This document shows, piece by piece, positions 53,804 through 64,000 of a stretch of DNA of 64,000 nt. This DNA is from Neisseriaceae bacterium PsAf. GTDB taxonomy: Bacteria > Pseudomonadota > Gammaproteobacteria > Burkholderiales > Neisseriaceae. Under the pieces are notes generated by a model. The model made no database searches and had not been told where the DNA came from. It saw only the letters and a program-made list of their open reading frames with translations. The stretch covers positions 54,430-118,429 of the forward strand of contig WNLJ01000023.1 of the NCBI GenBank assembly GCA_017114885.1, written 5' to 3'. Positions within the stretch are counted from its first letter, which is position 1. Each line of letters opens with the position of its first letter. The translations under genes and the position numbers were made by a program.

Positions 53804-56077
53804 ATGATACAAATTGAGATAGATGGTAAGGAAATTTCAGTAGAGAAAGGAACTTCAGTAATTGAGGCTGCCGCTCAGGCTGGAACATTTATTCCTCATT
53901 TCTGTTATCACAAAAAATTATCTATAGCCGCTAATTGTCGTATGTGTTTGGTTGAAGTTGAGAAGAATCCTAAACCAGTACCAGCATGCGCAACACCAGC
54001 AGCTGATGGGATGAAAGTTCATACTGAATCAGAGTTGACAAAATCAGCTCAAAAGGGTGTTATGGAATTTTTATTGCTGAATCATCCTTTGGATTGTCCT
54101 ATTTGTGACCAAGGTGGAGAATGTCAACTGCAAGATTTAGCAGTAGGCTATGGTCGTTCTCATAGTAGATTTAAAGAAGAAAAGAATGTAGTACCACCTA
54201 AAGATATGGGACCACTGGTTGCTGCTATAGAAATGTCTCGTTGTATCCATTGTACTCGTTGTATTCGTTTTACTGAAGAAATAGCGGGCTATCAAGAAAT
54301 TGGTATGATTAATAGAGGAGAACATTCAGAAATTGTTCCTTTTATTGATAAAGTTGTTAACAGTGAAATTTCTGGTAACGTGATTGATTTATGCCCGGTA
54401 GGTGCTTTGACTAGTAAACCTTTTAGATATAATGCACGTACTTGGGAGCTTTCAAGACGTAAGTCAATATCTGCACATGATTCATTGGGTTCTAATTTAG
54501 AAGTTCAAGTCAAAGATAAAACAGTACGTAGGGTTTTGCCAAGAGAAAATGAAGCTATTAATGAATGCTGGTTATCAGATAAAGATCGTTTTGCTTATGA
54601 AGGCTTAAACCATGATGAACGTGTTTATCATCCTATGATTCAGCAAGATAACCGTTGGTTTACCGTTGATTGGATGACGGCTCTTAGATACGTTGAAAAA
54701 GGTTTGTTGGGTGTTACAGAAGAGCATGGTAAAGATTCTATAGGGATATGGGCGAATAATAATAATACGCTTGAAGAACTTTATCTATTGAAAAAATTAG
54801 CTAAGAATTTTGGCGTAGAATACATTGACACTCATTTAAGAGTTCAAGACAGAACCATTAATAAAATAAAAGAAGGTGCTTTGTGGCTAGGTCAGTCCAT
54901 CAATGAGTTTTTAGAAAGTGATGTTATTTTTATTATTGGTTCTTATTTAAGACAAGATCAACCATTATTAACAGCCCGCATTAGACAAGCTGTTAACAAG
55001 GGTACTCGTCTTGTTGTTCTACAAGCTTCAAAAGAAGAATTACATATGCCTGAAGCAATCCAGGAAATCGTCTCACCTAATGATTGGTTGGACTTTCTAA
55101 ATAAAATTAATTCTGGAGAAAATGAAGAATTATCTGCTTTATTAAAAGAGGGAGGTAAGGTAAGTATTGTGCTGGGAGAGGAAGCCCAACTACATCAAGA
55201 TTTTGCTTTGCTTTATCAAGCAGCCCAAGAATTGGCAAGTTCAGTATCTGGCAAAGTAGGTATTTTCCCTAACTCTGCTAATGCTGTTGGTGCTGATATG
55301 TTAGGTTTGATTGCAGACGATAGTAAGAGTATTGTCGAAATGATAAACAATCCTAAAAAAGCAGTAATCTTAGCGAATGTTGAACCAGACTTGGATACTT
55401 ATCACAATAAAAAGGCCTTAGAGGCGTTGTCTCAGGCAGATACGGTCATAGCTTTAACTCCTTATGCAAGTGAAGCGATTAAAGAGTATGCTGATGTTAT
55501 TTTACCGATTGCAACTTTTACAGAGACACCAGGCAGCTTTGTGAATATGGATGGTACATTACAGTCATTCTATAGTACTTCACCTGTTTTAGCTTACACT
55601 AAACCTATGTGGAAAGTGGTAAGAGTGATGGGTAATTTATTAGGCTTGGATGGCTTTGAGTTTCAAACATCGCAAGAAGTATTAGCTGAAGCTGTTTCTC
55701 ATTCAGATATGCATTCTTTAAACAGCAAAATTAAAATTGATGATTCATTAAAAAATTCAGCACGCAAAACCAATGGTTTTGTCAGAGTTGGTGGAATCAG
55801 TTTGTACAATACAGATGCAATTGTAAGAAGAGCAGACTCTTTACAACAAACAGTACAGGCTCAAGTGCCTTCTTTGGCTATTAATAGTAAGATGATACAA
55901 GAATTGGGTTTGAGTGAGGACGATACCGTATTAGCCACTCAAGCAGATGGAGACTGTTTAGAATTATCAGTTCATTTAGATGATTCTTTACCAGATTACG
56001 TGGTGCATTTACCGGCACATCAAAGCAACCAATACTTGGGCGCATTGATGAGTGAGATAGTTTTAAAACGAGGATAA
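53804..56077 (+). CDS. nuoG: NADH-quinone oxidoreductase subunit G
   Basis: 75-kDa homologue, 757 residues from the ATG at 53804 (GAAGGAA upstream; a TTG two codons earlier is in frame). The N-terminal [2Fe-2S] cluster has Cys34, Cys45, Cys48 and Cys62. [14 protein letters not shown] and [10 protein letters not shown] carry the N4/N5 ligands. The C-terminal molybdopterin-oxidoreductase-like domain is present but without cofactor function in this family. The extra N7 cluster motif of enteric NuoG is not evident. Confidence 0.95.
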   Translation: MIQIEIDGKEISVEKGTSVIEAAAQAGTFIPHFCYHKKLSIAANCRMCLVEVEKNPKPVPACATPAADGMKVHTESELTKSAQKGVMEFLLLNHPLDCPICDQGGECQLQDLAVGYGRSHSRFKEEKNVVPPKDMGPLVAAIEMSRCIHCTRCIRFTEEIAGYQEIGMINRGEHSEIVPFIDKVVNSEISGNVIDLCPVGALTSKPFRYNARTWELSRRKSISAHDSLGSNLEVQVKDKTVRRVLPRENEAINECWLSDKDRFAYEGLNHDERVYHPMIQQDNRWFTVDWMTALRYVEKGLLGVTEEHGKDSIGIWANNNNTLEELYLLKKLAKNFGVEYIDTHLRVQDRTINKIKEGALWLGQSINEFLESDVIFIIGSYLRQDQPLLTARIRQAVNKGTRLVVLQASKEELHMPEAIQEIVSPNDWLDFLNKINSGENEELSALLKEGGKVSIVLGEEAQLHQDFALLYQAAQELASSVSGKVGIFPNSANAVGADMLGLIADDSKSIVEMINNPKKAVILANVEPDLDTYHNKKALEALSQADTVIALTPYASEAIKEYADVILPIATFTETPGSFVNMDGTLQSFYSTSPVLAYTKPMWKVVRVMGNLLGLDGFEFQTSQEVLAEAVSHSDMHSLNSKIKIDDSLKNSARKTNGFVRVGGISLYNTDAIVRRADSLQQTVQAQVPSLAINSKMIQELGLSEDDTVLATQADGDCLELSVHLDDSLPDYVVHLPAHQSNQYLGALMSEIVLKRG

Positions 56078-56078
56078 T

Positions 56079-57119
56079 ATGGACGCATTTTTTCAAAGCA
56101 TACTGGGTCCTGATATAGGATTAACGATTTCGATATTGGTCAAAATTGCCATTTTGATGGCCTGTTTGATTTTAACAGTAGCTTATTTGACTTATTTCGA
56201 ACGTAAAGTGATTGGTTACATGCAAATGAGGGTAGGACCGAATGTGACTGGTCCTTTGGGATTGATTCAACCTTTTGCAGATGTCTTCAAGCTTTTAATT
56301 AAGGAAGTAATCAGGCCAAGTGCGGCTAATAGAGGCTTATTCATATTGGGTCCTATTATTACTTTGTTGCCTGCTTTTGCTGTTTGGGCAGTGATTCCTT
56401 TTTCGGAAAACTTAATTTTAGCTGATTTAAATGTAGCGATTTTATATTTATTAGCTTTAAGTTCGGCTGGTGTTTATGGAGTCATTTTAGGTGGTTGGGC
56501 GTCAAATTCTAAGTATTCATTTTTGGGAGCCATGCGGGCCTCTGCACAAATGATTTCTTATGAATTACCAATGAGTTTTGCAATTATTTCTGTGGTATTG
56601 GTAGCAGGTAGTATGAACTTTATTGATATTGTTCGTATACAACAAGGAGCTGCAGGATTGTTTTCTTGGAATTGGTTACCTTTGTTACCTATGTTTATTA
56701 TTTATTTTATATCAGGAGTAGCAGAAACAAATAGAGCACCGTTTGATGTCGCAGAAGGTGAGTCTGAATTAGTAGCTGGTTTCCATACAGAGTATTCAGG
56801 CTTTGCGTTTGCGGTGTTTTTCTTAAGTGAATACATCAACATGATGGTTATTTCAGCTTTGACTGCTCTTTTGTTTTTAGGTGGCTGGTTGTCTCCATTC
56901 CCTGAATCTTGGGGTTGGATTGGTCAGAGTCATTTTTTATGGATGCTTTTGAAAATGGCATTTGTATTATTTGTGTATTTTTGGTTTAGAGCTACATTCC
57001 CAAGATATCGTTATGATCAAATTATGAGATTAGGTTGGAAAGTATTTATTCCTATTACTTTGATTTGGTTAATTGTTGTGGCTTATTGGATGACAACTCC
57101 CTATTCACTTTGGAATTAA
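56079..57119 (+). CDS. nuoH: NADH-quinone oxidoreductase subunit H
   Basis: ND1 homologue, 346 residues with about eight helices, forming the quinone channel roof. [18 protein letters not shown] is at about residues 38-55, followed by [37 protein letters not shown] and the late [14 protein letters not shown] are strong family marks. It starts one base after the nuoG stop. Confidence 0.96.
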   Translation: MDAFFQSILGPDIGLTISILVKIAILMACLILTVAYLTYFERKVIGYMQMRVGPNVTGPLGLIQPFADVFKLLIKEVIRPSAANRGLFILGPIITLLPAFAVWAVIPFSENLILADLNVAILYLLALSSAGVYGVILGGWASNSKYSFLGAMRASAQMISYELPMSFAIISVVLVAGSMNFIDIVRIQQGAAGLFSWNWLPLLPMFIIYFISGVAETNRAPFDVAEGESELVAGFHTEYSGFAFAVFFLSEYINMMVISALTALLFLGGWLSPFPESWGWIGQSHFLWMLLKMAFVLFVYFWFRATFPRYRYDQIMRLGWKVFIPITLIWLIVVAYWMTTPYSLWN

Positions 57120-57132
57120 AGGTTTTTAGATT

Positions 57133-57612
57133 ATGCCAAGATTTATTAGAACGTTTGCTTTGTCTGAGTTGGTCTATGGATTATGGGTTACATTGAAGTC
57201 TTTTTTCGCGAAAAAAGATACTGTAATGTTCCCAGAAGAGAGAATTCCTCAGTCGGTTAGATTTAGGGGACTACACGCCCAAAGACGTTATGAAGATGGG
57301 GAAGAAAGATGTATTGCTTGTAAGCTGTGTGAATCTGTATGTCCAGCGATGGCAATTACCATTGATGTCTCGGAAGCAAATGATGGAACACGTAGAACTT
57401 CTACGTATGATATAGATTTGACGAAGTGTATATTTTGTGGTTTTTGTGAAGAAGCTTGTCCTGTGGATGCAATTGTTGAAACACAAATTTATCAATACCA
57501 CGGAGAAAAAAAGGGAGATTTGTATTACACCAAACCTATGTTATTGGCTATTGGTGATCGATACGAATCAGAAATTACACAATGCAAAGAAGCTGATGCT
57601 CCCTATAGATAA
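57133..57612 (+). CDS. nuoI: NADH-quinone oxidoreductase subunit I
   Basis: 23-kDa homologue with two [4Fe-4S] clusters (N6a, N6b). Both ferredoxin motifs are complete: [12 protein letters not shown] and [12 protein letters not shown]. Length 159 and the [14 protein letters not shown] lead-in are normal. nuoH ends 13 bases before it. Confidence 0.96.
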   Translation: MPRFIRTFALSELVYGLWVTLKSFFAKKDTVMFPEERIPQSVRFRGLHAQRRYEDGEERCIACKLCESVCPAMAITIDVSEANDGTRRTSTYDIDLTKCIFCGFCEEACPVDAIVETQIYQYHGEKKGDLYYTKPMLLAIGDRYESEITQCKEADAPYR

Positions 57613-57624
57613 AGGTTAGATAAT

Positions 57625-58299
57625 ATGAATTACTTGGTTCCCATTTTATTTTATATATTTGCAATAGGACTTTTGTTTTCTGCCATTAAGGTAGTTACTG
57701 TAAAAAATCCTGTTAAAGCTGCTTTATGGCTGGTACTTACTTTTGCCATCAGTGCCTTACAATGGATTTTAATGCAAGCGGAATTTCTAGGGATTGTCTT
57801 GTTGTTGGTTTATGTTGGTGCTGTGATGGTATTATTCCTTTTCGTCGTGATGATGTTAAATATTGATGAAGAGACAATGAGAGCCGGTTTTTGGAAAAAT
57901 TTACCGATATCATTTACGATTGGAATTTTGGTAGCAGTTTCTTTGATTTTAATTTTCATCAGTCCTGATACTGATTTAGCTTCTTTTGATCAGTTTAAAA
58001 ATTTACCTATAGAATATAATTCAGTCAAAGAAATAGGACAGGTTTTATATAGTAAAGATTATGTCATTGCTTTTGAATTAGCAGCAGTTATGTTGTTATT
58101 AGGGATGGTTTCTGCGATTGCTTTAGTGAATCGTGAAAGTAAAAACAATAAACGCATGCAACCTAAAGACCAAGTTAAGGTTAATCCTAAGGTGGGCAGG
58201 GTAGAAATTATTAAGATGGATCCTGTATTAACGACAGAAGAAACTAAAGAAGAAGTATCAAAACCTACTCATGAATCTGATGATGGAAAGGAAGCGTAA
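57625..58299 (+). CDS. nuoJ: NADH-quinone oxidoreductase subunit J
   Basis: ND6 homologue with five helices in about 180 residues; [21 protein letters not shown] is the conserved third helix (core: [17 protein letters not shown]) with the pi-bulge glycine. A hydrophilic C-terminal tail of about 45 residues, rich in Lys, Glu and Thr, gives 224 in total. It is followed by nuoK after 2 bases. Confidence 0.93.
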   Translation: MNYLVPILFYIFAIGLLFSAIKVVTVKNPVKAALWLVLTFAISALQWILMQAEFLGIVLLLVYVGAVMVLFLFVVMMLNIDEETMRAGFWKNLPISFTIGILVAVSLILIFISPDTDLASFDQFKNLPIEYNSVKEIGQVLYSKDYVIAFELAAVMLLLGMVSAIALVNRESKNNKRMQPKDQVKVNPKVGRVEIIKMDPVLTTEETKEEVSKPTHESDDGKEA

Positions 58300-58301
58300 A
58301 A

Positions 58302-58610
58302 ATGACTATAACTTTAACCCATTATCTTGTATTGTCGTCCCTATTGTTTGGGATATCAGCCATGGGCATTTTTATGAATCGTAAAAATGTATTGATTTTA
58401 TTGATGTCCATTGAATTAATGTTGCTAGCGGTAAATTATAATTTTATTTCATTTTCAAGATATATGAATGACATTCATGGACAAATTTTTGTATTTTTCA
58501 TATTGACAGTAGCAGCTACGGAATCTGCAATAGGTTTGGCTATTATGGTTTTGGTTTATAGAAATCGTAAGAGTATTAATGTTAGAGATTTAGATACATT
58601 GAAAGGCTAG
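58302..58610 (+). CDS. nuoK: NADH-quinone oxidoreductase subunit K
   Basis: ND4L homologue, 102 residues with three helices. [20 protein letters not shown] contains the membrane glutamate implicated in proton translocation, and the second is in [13 protein letters not shown]. Length and position between nuoJ and nuoL are standard. Confidence 0.96.
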   Translation: MTITLTHYLVLSSLLFGISAMGIFMNRKNVLILLMSIELMLLAVNYNFISFSRYMNDIHGQIFVFFILTVAATESAIGLAIMVLVYRNRKSINVRDLDTLKG

Positions 58611-58633
58611 TGGCCGGAGAGAAAGTAATCATT

Positions 58634-60670
58634 ATGGATAAGATGAGTTTATATTTAATAATAGTTTTAGCCCCATTATTTGGCTCCTTACTGGCTGGGC
58701 TCTTTGGAAAGCAAATAGGCAAGATAGGTACACATACTGTGACCATCTTGGGTTTGTTGGTTTCTACTGCGTTATCTTGTTATATATTAAAAGGATTTAT
58801 TACTGGAGAAGAGGCTGTATTTAATGAAAATTTATATACCTGGTTGACAGTTGGTAATTCATTAACAGTCTCCGTTGGATTTATGGTGGATCAATTAACT
58901 GCTCTAATGATGGTTGTTGTGACCAGTGTTTCGTTGATGGTTCACATTTATACTATTGGTTATATGAAAGATGACCCTGGCTATCAACGTTTCTTTAGTT
59001 ATATTTCTTTGTTTACTTTCTCGATGTTAGTTTTATTGATGAGTAACAACTTTGTACAGTTGTTTTTTGGTTGGGAAGCTGTTGGTTTGGTTTCTTATCT
59101 TTTGATTGGTTTTTGGTTTAAACGACCAACTGCAATTTTTGCTAATTTGAAAGCATTTTTAATTAATAGAGTGGGTGATTTTGGTTTCTTATTAGGCATT
59201 GGGTTAATTTTAGCGTATTTTAATGCGGGACTAGAATACACTGCAGTCTTTGAAGCAGCTCCAGCTTTAAAAGACACTATGATTACAATTATTCCAGGGG
59301 TTGAATGGAATTTAATGACGGTAACTTGTATTTTGCTATTTATTGGTGCAATGGGTAAATCTGCACAGTTCCCATTACATGTATGGTTACCGGATTCAAT
59401 GGAAGGTCCAACTCCTATATCAGCATTAATTCATGCGGCAACCATGGTTACGGCTGGTATTTTTATGGTTACTAGAATGTCTCCATTGTTTGAGTTATCA
59501 ACAACAGCTTTAACCTTTATTATTGTGATTGGCTCAATTACTGCGTTATTCATGGGCTTTCTTGGCATTGTGCAAAATGATATTAAGAGGGTGGTTGCCT
59601 ATTCTACCTTGTCTCAATTGGGTTATATGGTAGTAGCTTTAGGGGTTTCTGCTTATGCTGCTGGTATGTTCCATGTAATGACACACGCATTCTTTAAAGC
59701 TCTTTTATTCTTGTGTGCAGGTTCTGTTATTATCGGCATGCACCATGATCAAGATATGCGTAATATGGGTGGGTTAAGAAAATACATGCCCATTACTTGG
59801 ATAACCATGTTATTAGGAAGTTTGTCTTTAATTGGTACGCCATTTTTCTCAGGATTTTTCTCAAAAGATTCTATTATAGAAGCTGTTCAATTTTCGAATT
59901 TACCGATTGCCAATATGGCTTACTGGTTTTTAATTATTAGTGTGTTTGTCACCGCCTTTTATTCATTCAGATTATATTTCTTGGTTTTTCATGGGAAAGA
60001 GCGTTGGAAAGAACCAGGGTTCAAACATCATGCAGACTCTAATGGTGAACATCATGGTTTAGCACCTAATCAAAATCCTAAAGAAAGTCCTTGGACAATG
60101 ACACTTCCATTGATTTTATTAGCCATACCGTCTGTAATTATTGGTTACTATACAATCGAACCATTACTATATGGTGGATTTTTTGGAGAATCAATTTATA
60201 TTGATGCTGCTTTACATACTGTCATGGCGAGCATGAGTGAACACTTTGAAGGAGCTAAGGCGATGGGTGTTCATGGATTTACAGGTCTGCCATTTTGGTT
60301 GGCTTTGGCTGGAGTGATTGCCGCTTTTGTAATGTATATGGTGGTACCTGCGTTGCCTGATAAGTTAAAAACGATTTTCAAACCTATTTATACCTTGTTA
60401 GATAACAAATATTATATTGATGATCTTTACTATCTTGTATTTGTTAAAGGTTCTCAGAAGTTAGGTAGATTTTTCTGGCAAGTAGGTGATGTACTATTGA
60501 TTGACTCAGGAATTGTTAATGGTAGTGCAAGAGTAGTAGCAGTTTGTTCTGCGGCGTTTAGAAAGTTGCAAACAGGTTTTATCTATACCTATGCTATTGC
60601 TATGATTTTAGGGTTATTAATTTTGATTGTTTACTGGTTTTATCCAGTTATTCTTAAAACATTCTTATAA
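58634..60670 (+). CDS. nuoL: NADH-quinone oxidoreductase subunit L
   Basis: ND5 homologue and antiporter-like subunit with the long lateral helix. I start at the ATG at 58634 (678 residues) because the family begins with a hydrophobic segment such as SLYLIIVLAPL; a GTG at 58610 that overlaps the nuoK stop is the other possibility. FFGWEAVGLVSYLLIGFW, GKSAQFPLHVWLPDSMEGPTP (core: QFPLHVWLPDSMEGP) and the conserved lysine and glutamate of the proton path are present. It precedes nuoM by 17 bases. Confidence 0.94.
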   Translation: MDKMSLYLIIVLAPLFGSLLAGLFGKQIGKIGTHTVTILGLLVSTALSCYILKGFITGEEAVFNENLYTWLTVGNSLTVSVGFMVDQLTALMMVVVTSVSLMVHIYTIGYMKDDPGYQRFFSYISLFTFSMLVLLMSNNFVQLFFGWEAVGLVSYLLIGFWFKRPTAIFANLKAFLINRVGDFGFLLGIGLILAYFNAGLEYTAVFEAAPALKDTMITIIPGVEWNLMTVTCILLFIGAMGKSAQFPLHVWLPDSMEGPTPISALIHAATMVTAGIFMVTRMSPLFELSTTALTFIIVIGSITALFMGFLGIVQNDIKRVVAYSTLSQLGYMVVALGVSAYAAGMFHVMTHAFFKALLFLCAGSVIIGMHHDQDMRNMGGLRKYMPITWITMLLGSLSLIGTPFFSGFFSKDSIIEAVQFSNLPIANMAYWFLIISVFVTAFYSFRLYFLVFHGKERWKEPGFKHHADSNGEHHGLAPNQNPKESPWTMTLPLILLAIPSVIIGYYTIEPLLYGGFFGESIYIDAALHTVMASMSEHFEGAKAMGVHGFTGLPFWLALAGVIAAFVMYMVVPALPDKLKTIFKPIYTLLDNKYYIDDLYYLVFVKGSQKLGRFFWQVGDVLLIDSGIVNGSARVVAVCSAAFRKLQTGFIYTYAIAMILGLLILIVYWFYPVILKTFL

Positions 60671-60687
60671 GAGTTGGGTACTGAAAC

Positions 60688-62181
60688 ATGGATCATATTT
60701 TAAGTTTAGTTATTTGGCTGCCGATTGCGTTTGGTGTCATTATCTTGATAACAGGTGGCGATTCTAGAGCGAAAATTTCAAGAGTATTGGCTCTCATAGG
60801 AAGTTTGTTAGGGTTTTTAATTACCTTACCTTTGTATTTCAATTTTGATAAAGCAACGTCTGTGATGCAGTATCAAGAATTTCATTCTTGGATTCCTGCC
60901 TTAAATCTTAATTATCACTTAGGTGTTGATGGTATTTCTGTTTTATTTCTTTTATTAAACAGTCTAATTACCTTCTTGGTTGTGATTGCAGGTTGGGAAG
61001 TTATTAAGAAAAACGTATCACAATATATGGCTGCGTTTTTAATTATGTCAGGGCTGATTAACGGCGCCTTTGCCTCTATGAATGCAATTTTGTTTTACGT
61101 GTTCTTTGAGGGAATGTTGATTCCTATGTACTTAATTATTGGTATATGGGGTGGACCTAGAAGAGTATATGCTGCGATTAAATTCTTCCTATATACCTTA
61201 TTGGGTTCTTTATTAATGTTGGTGGCCTTAATCTATCTTTCATACTTAGCCAATGGCAGTTTTGAAATATTGGATTTTTACAAAATTCCGCATATTGCGA
61301 TGGGCACACAAATATTATTGTTTATTGCTTTTTTCCTATCCTTTGCAGTCAAGGTACCGATGTTTCCTGTGCATACATGGTTGCCAGATGCTCACGTGGA
61401 AGCACCAACAGGTGGCTCTATAGTGTTAGCGGCGATAACTTTGAAAATCGGGGGATATGGTTTCTTAAGGTTTGTATTACCTATATTGCCAGATGCTTCA
61501 AGATATTTTGCCCCTGTCATTATCGTACTGTCTTTAATTGCTGTTGTGTATATTGGATTCGTGGCTTTGGTACAAACCGATATGAAAAAGTTGGTGGCTT
61601 ACTCTTCAATTAGCCATATGGGTTTTGTGACATTAGGTGCCTTTTTGTTTGCTGGTAATAATTTAAATATTATGGCTTTAGAAGGTTCTTTGATGCAGAT
61701 GGTTTCTCATGGATTTGTTTCAGCCGCGATGTTTATGTGTATTGGTGTTTTGTATGATCGCATGCACAGTAGAAATATTGCTGACTATGGCGGTGTAGCC
61801 AATGTAATGCCTAAATTTGCAGCTTTCATGATGTTATTTGCAATGGCAAATGCTGGATTACCTGGTACTTCAGGATTTGTTGGTGAATTCATGGTTATTA
61901 TGGGTTCTGTACAAGTTAACTTTATCGTGGGACTGTTTGCTGCATCTACTTTAGTTTTGGGCGCTGCTTATACTTTATGGATGTACAAAAGAGTAATTTT
62001 TGGTGATATTGCCAATCCAGAAGTTGCCAAATTAAAAGATATCAATAAACGAGAATATTTTGTGTTGGCAGTATTAGCGCTAGCTGTTTTAGGAATGGGG
62101 TTGTATCCAGAAATGTTTAGTAGTGTTTTACATGAGTCTGCTAAAAATTTGGTTAATTTAGTAGCACAAACTAAGATTTAA
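60688..62181 (+). CDS. nuoM: NADH-quinone oxidoreductase subunit M
   Basis: ND4 homologue, antiporter-like proton channel of 497 residues with about 14 helices. LGVDGISVLFLLLNSLITFL, FYVFFEGMLIPMYLIIGIWG and PMFPVHTWLPDAHVEAPTGGS (core: VHTWLPDAHVEAPT) contain the essential glutamate and lysine region. VGEFMVIMG is the C-terminal signature. A normal-length member of the operon. Confidence 0.96.
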   Translation: MDHILSLVIWLPIAFGVIILITGGDSRAKISRVLALIGSLLGFLITLPLYFNFDKATSVMQYQEFHSWIPALNLNYHLGVDGISVLFLLLNSLITFLVVIAGWEVIKKNVSQYMAAFLIMSGLINGAFASMNAILFYVFFEGMLIPMYLIIGIWGGPRRVYAAIKFFLYTLLGSLLMLVALIYLSYLANGSFEILDFYKIPHIAMGTQILLFIAFFLSFAVKVPMFPVHTWLPDAHVEAPTGGSIVLAAITLKIGGYGFLRFVLPILPDASRYFAPVIIVLSLIAVVYIGFVALVQTDMKKLVAYSSISHMGFVTLGAFLFAGNNLNIMALEGSLMQMVSHGFVSAAMFMCIGVLYDRMHSRNIADYGGVANVMPKFAAFMMLFAMANAGLPGTSGFVGEFMVIMGSVQVNFIVGLFAASTLVLGAAYTLWMYKRVIFGDIANPEVAKLKDINKREYFVLAVLALAVLGMGLYPEMFSSVLHESAKNLVNLVAQTKI

Positions 62182-62196
62182 TAAGGATTTTCAGTA

Positions 62197-63729
62197 ATGA
62201 ATGCATTAGCAAATTTCACCTCATATATAACCACTCAACCTGATTGGGTTATTCTCCCAGACGTTTGTCTACTAATATTGTTAGGTTTAGTATTGGTTGT
62301 TGATTTATTTGTTTCGGATAATAATCGTAAAATTACTGAGAAGCTTACCTTATTGGGTCTTATCATAATATTTGTGATTCAATTGTCGGTTACATTTAGT
62401 CAAGGTATGTATGGAAAACCAATACTATCTTTCGGCAATATGGTGGTTAATGATGGACTATCTAATGTTTCGAAGTTAATCATGTATGGTTTAACTTTCT
62501 TTTCATTGGTTTATTCTAGACAGTATCTTAAACAGCAAAATTTGTATAAAGGTGAATATTATTTATTGATATTATTTGCTCTATTAGGCATGAATGTCAT
62601 GGTTAGTTCTATGAACTATGTCATGATGTTTATTGGTTTGGAATTACTGTCTTTAGCTTTATACGCGTTGATTGCCTTAAAACGAGATTCTATACGTTCC
62701 AGTGAAGCTGGCTTAAAATATTTTGTTTTAGGATCACTTGCTTCTGGTATTTTACTGTTTGGTATTTCTATGATATATGGTGCTACAGGCACTTTGGACA
62801 TGTTGGAAGTTTTTCAAAGGAGCCAAAACTTAGCGGATTCTAAACAAATATTATTGTTGTTGGGTGTTGTTTTTTCAGTGGTTGGTATTGCTTTTAAATT
62901 TGGAGCTGTACCATTTCACATGTGGGTACCTGATGTGTACGAGGGAGCACCAACTTCTATAGCGATGTTTGTTGGTACAGCGCCTAAGATAGCAGTCGTC
63001 GTTTTTGCCTATAGAATTTTATTGGAATCTTTGGGTGCAAACATCATCGATTGGTCTTTGATGTTACAAATTATTGCCGTAGCTTCTTTGTTATTAGGCA
63101 ATGTGGCCGCTGTTATTCAAACTAATGTGAAAAGAATGCTGGGTTATTCAACAATCTCTCATATGGGATTTGTGATTTTAGGACTTTCTGCTAACTATTT
63201 CCAACTTGGAGAAGAATCTTTATTTAATTGGCAAGGATTCTATAGTGCAATGTTCTATGCCATTGCCTATGTAGGTATGTCTACGGTTGCTTTCGCTGTA
63301 TTGATGGCAGTTTCTACTAAAGAAAAAGAATGTGCAACCTTGTCTGATTTATCAGGATTGAACAATAAACATCCAGCATTAGCTTTTGTTATGTTGCTAG
63401 CGATGTTCTCAATGGCGGGAATTCCTCCATTAGTGGGATTTTATGCTAAGTTTTATGTGATTGAAGCATTAATTGCAAGTCAATTGACTTGGTTGGCAGT
63501 ATTCGCTGTGTTAATGTCTTTAATTGGTGCTTTCTATTACCTGCGTGTAGTAAAAGTAATGTATTTTGACTCTTCAGAAAAAGAATCAGCTAAAACAACT
63601 TTGGACTTTTCTATGTCTGCTAAAATACTCCTAGGTATTAATGGATTGGCTTTATTGGTATTTGGTATTTATCCAGAACCAATTGTTCGTTTGTGTGAGT
63701 ATATGTTTAGCGTGAGTAAGATACTATAA
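62197..63729 (+). CDS. nuoN: NADH-quinone oxidoreductase subunit N
   Basis: ND2 homologue, last gene of the nuo operon. 510 residues with about 14 helices, including FIGLELLSLALYALIAL with the conserved glutamate, FKFGAVPFHMWVPDVYEGAPT and the SHMGFVILGL segment. AAGGATTTTCAGTA precedes the ATG. A strong terminator follows 62 bases later. Confidence 0.96.
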   Translation: MNALANFTSYITTQPDWVILPDVCLLILLGLVLVVDLFVSDNNRKITEKLTLLGLIIIFVIQLSVTFSQGMYGKPILSFGNMVVNDGLSNVSKLIMYGLTFFSLVYSRQYLKQQNLYKGEYYLLILFALLGMNVMVSSMNYVMMFIGLELLSLALYALIALKRDSIRSSEAGLKYFVLGSLASGILLFGISMIYGATGTLDMLEVFQRSQNLADSKQILLLLGVVFSVVGIAFKFGAVPFHMWVPDVYEGAPTSIAMFVGTAPKIAVVVFAYRILLESLGANIIDWSLMLQIIAVASLLLGNVAAVIQTNVKRMLGYSTISHMGFVILGLSANYFQLGEESLFNWQGFYSAMFYAIAYVGMSTVAFAVLMAVSTKEKECATLSDLSGLNNKHPALAFVMLLAMFSMAGIPPLVGFYAKFYVIEALIASQLTWLAVFAVLMSLIGAFYYLRVVKVMYFDSSEKESAKTTLDFSMSAKILLGINGLALLVFGIYPEPIVRLCEYMFSVSKIL

Positions 63730-63791
63730 CAGTCTATATTCATACCTTGTTTTAATGATTTAGATTTTGTTGTCTATTTATTAAAGAACTT

Positions 63792-63826
63792 AAAAACTTA
63801 TCAGTTTACTGAACTGATAAGTTTTT
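63792..63826 (+). terminator. Rho-independent terminator of the nuo operon
   Basis: A perfect 15-bp stem (63792-63806 with 63812-63826) with a 5-base loop TACTG, ending in TTTTTT. It is 62 bases past the nuoN stop. Confidence 0.93.
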
Positions 63827-63966
63827 TGGTAGTCATTAAAAAATAACTATAAACATTATGTTGAAATAATTGATAAGTTTGAGATAAAATTAAATTGTGG
63901 TGCTTTTAGACAAGATAGTTTATTTGAGCAAATTTTTTAAATTAATTAAGAAAGGGAATTGGACAT

Positions 63967-64000
63967 GTGAAATTAAGCCGAGGTGGGCCGGAATTAGAAC
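63967..64000 (+). CDS. possible start of a further gene, cut by window edge
   Basis: A GTG at 63967 preceded by AAAGGGA ten bases upstream opens a frame reading VKLSRGGPELE to the window end. Eleven codons are too few to name a family. It could be chance. The preceding 137 bases after the nuo terminator show no other gene. Confidence 0.25.
   Translation, partial: MKLSRGGPELE

Noticed and set aside
1..64000. Neisseria-type DNA uptake sequences (GCCGTCTGAA and known dialects) and Correia elements
   Set aside because: I looked for these by eye in intergenic regions and terminators and saw no repeated copies. A CAGCCTGAA near 40085 inside purN is a lone partial match. A computed 10-12-mer count would be needed to settle this.

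Overview
The window looks like a chromosomal segment of an AT-rich betaproteobacterium, most likely a member or close relative of the Neisseriaceae. The reasons are gene content and order: ponA divergent from pilMNOPQ-aroKB, argS followed by a folC-SPOR-cvpA-purF block, tpiA-secG-tRNA-Leu leading into a 14-gene nuo operon with separate nuoC and nuoD, a FolE2-type GTP cyclohydrolase, LrgAB, and NlpA/MetQ lipoproteins. Base composition is roughly one third G+C by eye, and codons strongly favour A/T. I cannot name a genus. Nearly every gene is intact and of normal length, so this is not an extremely degraded symbiont genome.

Layout. 1-5.1 kb: the 5' part of hisG (minus), then fabI, lrgA, lrgB, a thiolase and icd (plus), closed by a strong terminator. 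5.1-14 kb: rpoH (minus), the cysT-cysW-cysA sulfate permease (plus), then dsbD, folE2 and ponA (minus). 14.3-24.1 kb: type IV pilus assembly genes pilMNOPQ, shikimate genes aroK and aroB, a small unknown membrane protein, and gcvP. 24.3-28 kb, minus: pgsA, an orphan 179-residue protein, a stomatin/NfeD pair and rlmB. 28.2-35.2 kb, plus: argS, a small conserved gene interrupted by a one-base frameshift in an A7 run, a YgfX-like protein, folC, a SPOR-domain protein, cvpA and purF. 35.2-36.2 kb is a small accessory patch with a tiny ORF, a secreted 109-residue protein and a 43-residue lipoprotein. 36.2-41.3 kb, minus: a compact run of nudL, upp, grxD, rsmB, a DUF3108-like gene, purN and a MoxR-type ATPase. 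41.4-44.7 kb: polA and msrA. 44.9-47.4 kb, minus: metI and two tandem metQ paralogues without metN. 47.6-63.7 kb: tpiA, secG, tRNA-Leu(GAG) and nuoA-N, closed by a terminator.

Together the genes describe an aerobic, piliated Gram-negative cell. It has complex I respiration, a TCA-cycle isocitrate dehydrogenase, purine, folate and aromatic amino-acid synthesis, sulfate and methionine uptake, periplasmic thiol reduction (DsbD) and peptidoglycan synthesis.

I did not find a clear new multi-gene system. No CRISPR array, phage, insertion sequence, restriction system or secondary-metabolite cluster is visible. The best second looks are the A7 frameshift gene (29918-30278), the duplicated metQ without metN, the small membrane protein wedged between aroB and gcvP, the small secreted and lipoprotein patch at 35.2-36.1 kb, and several unexplained inverted repeats between genes.
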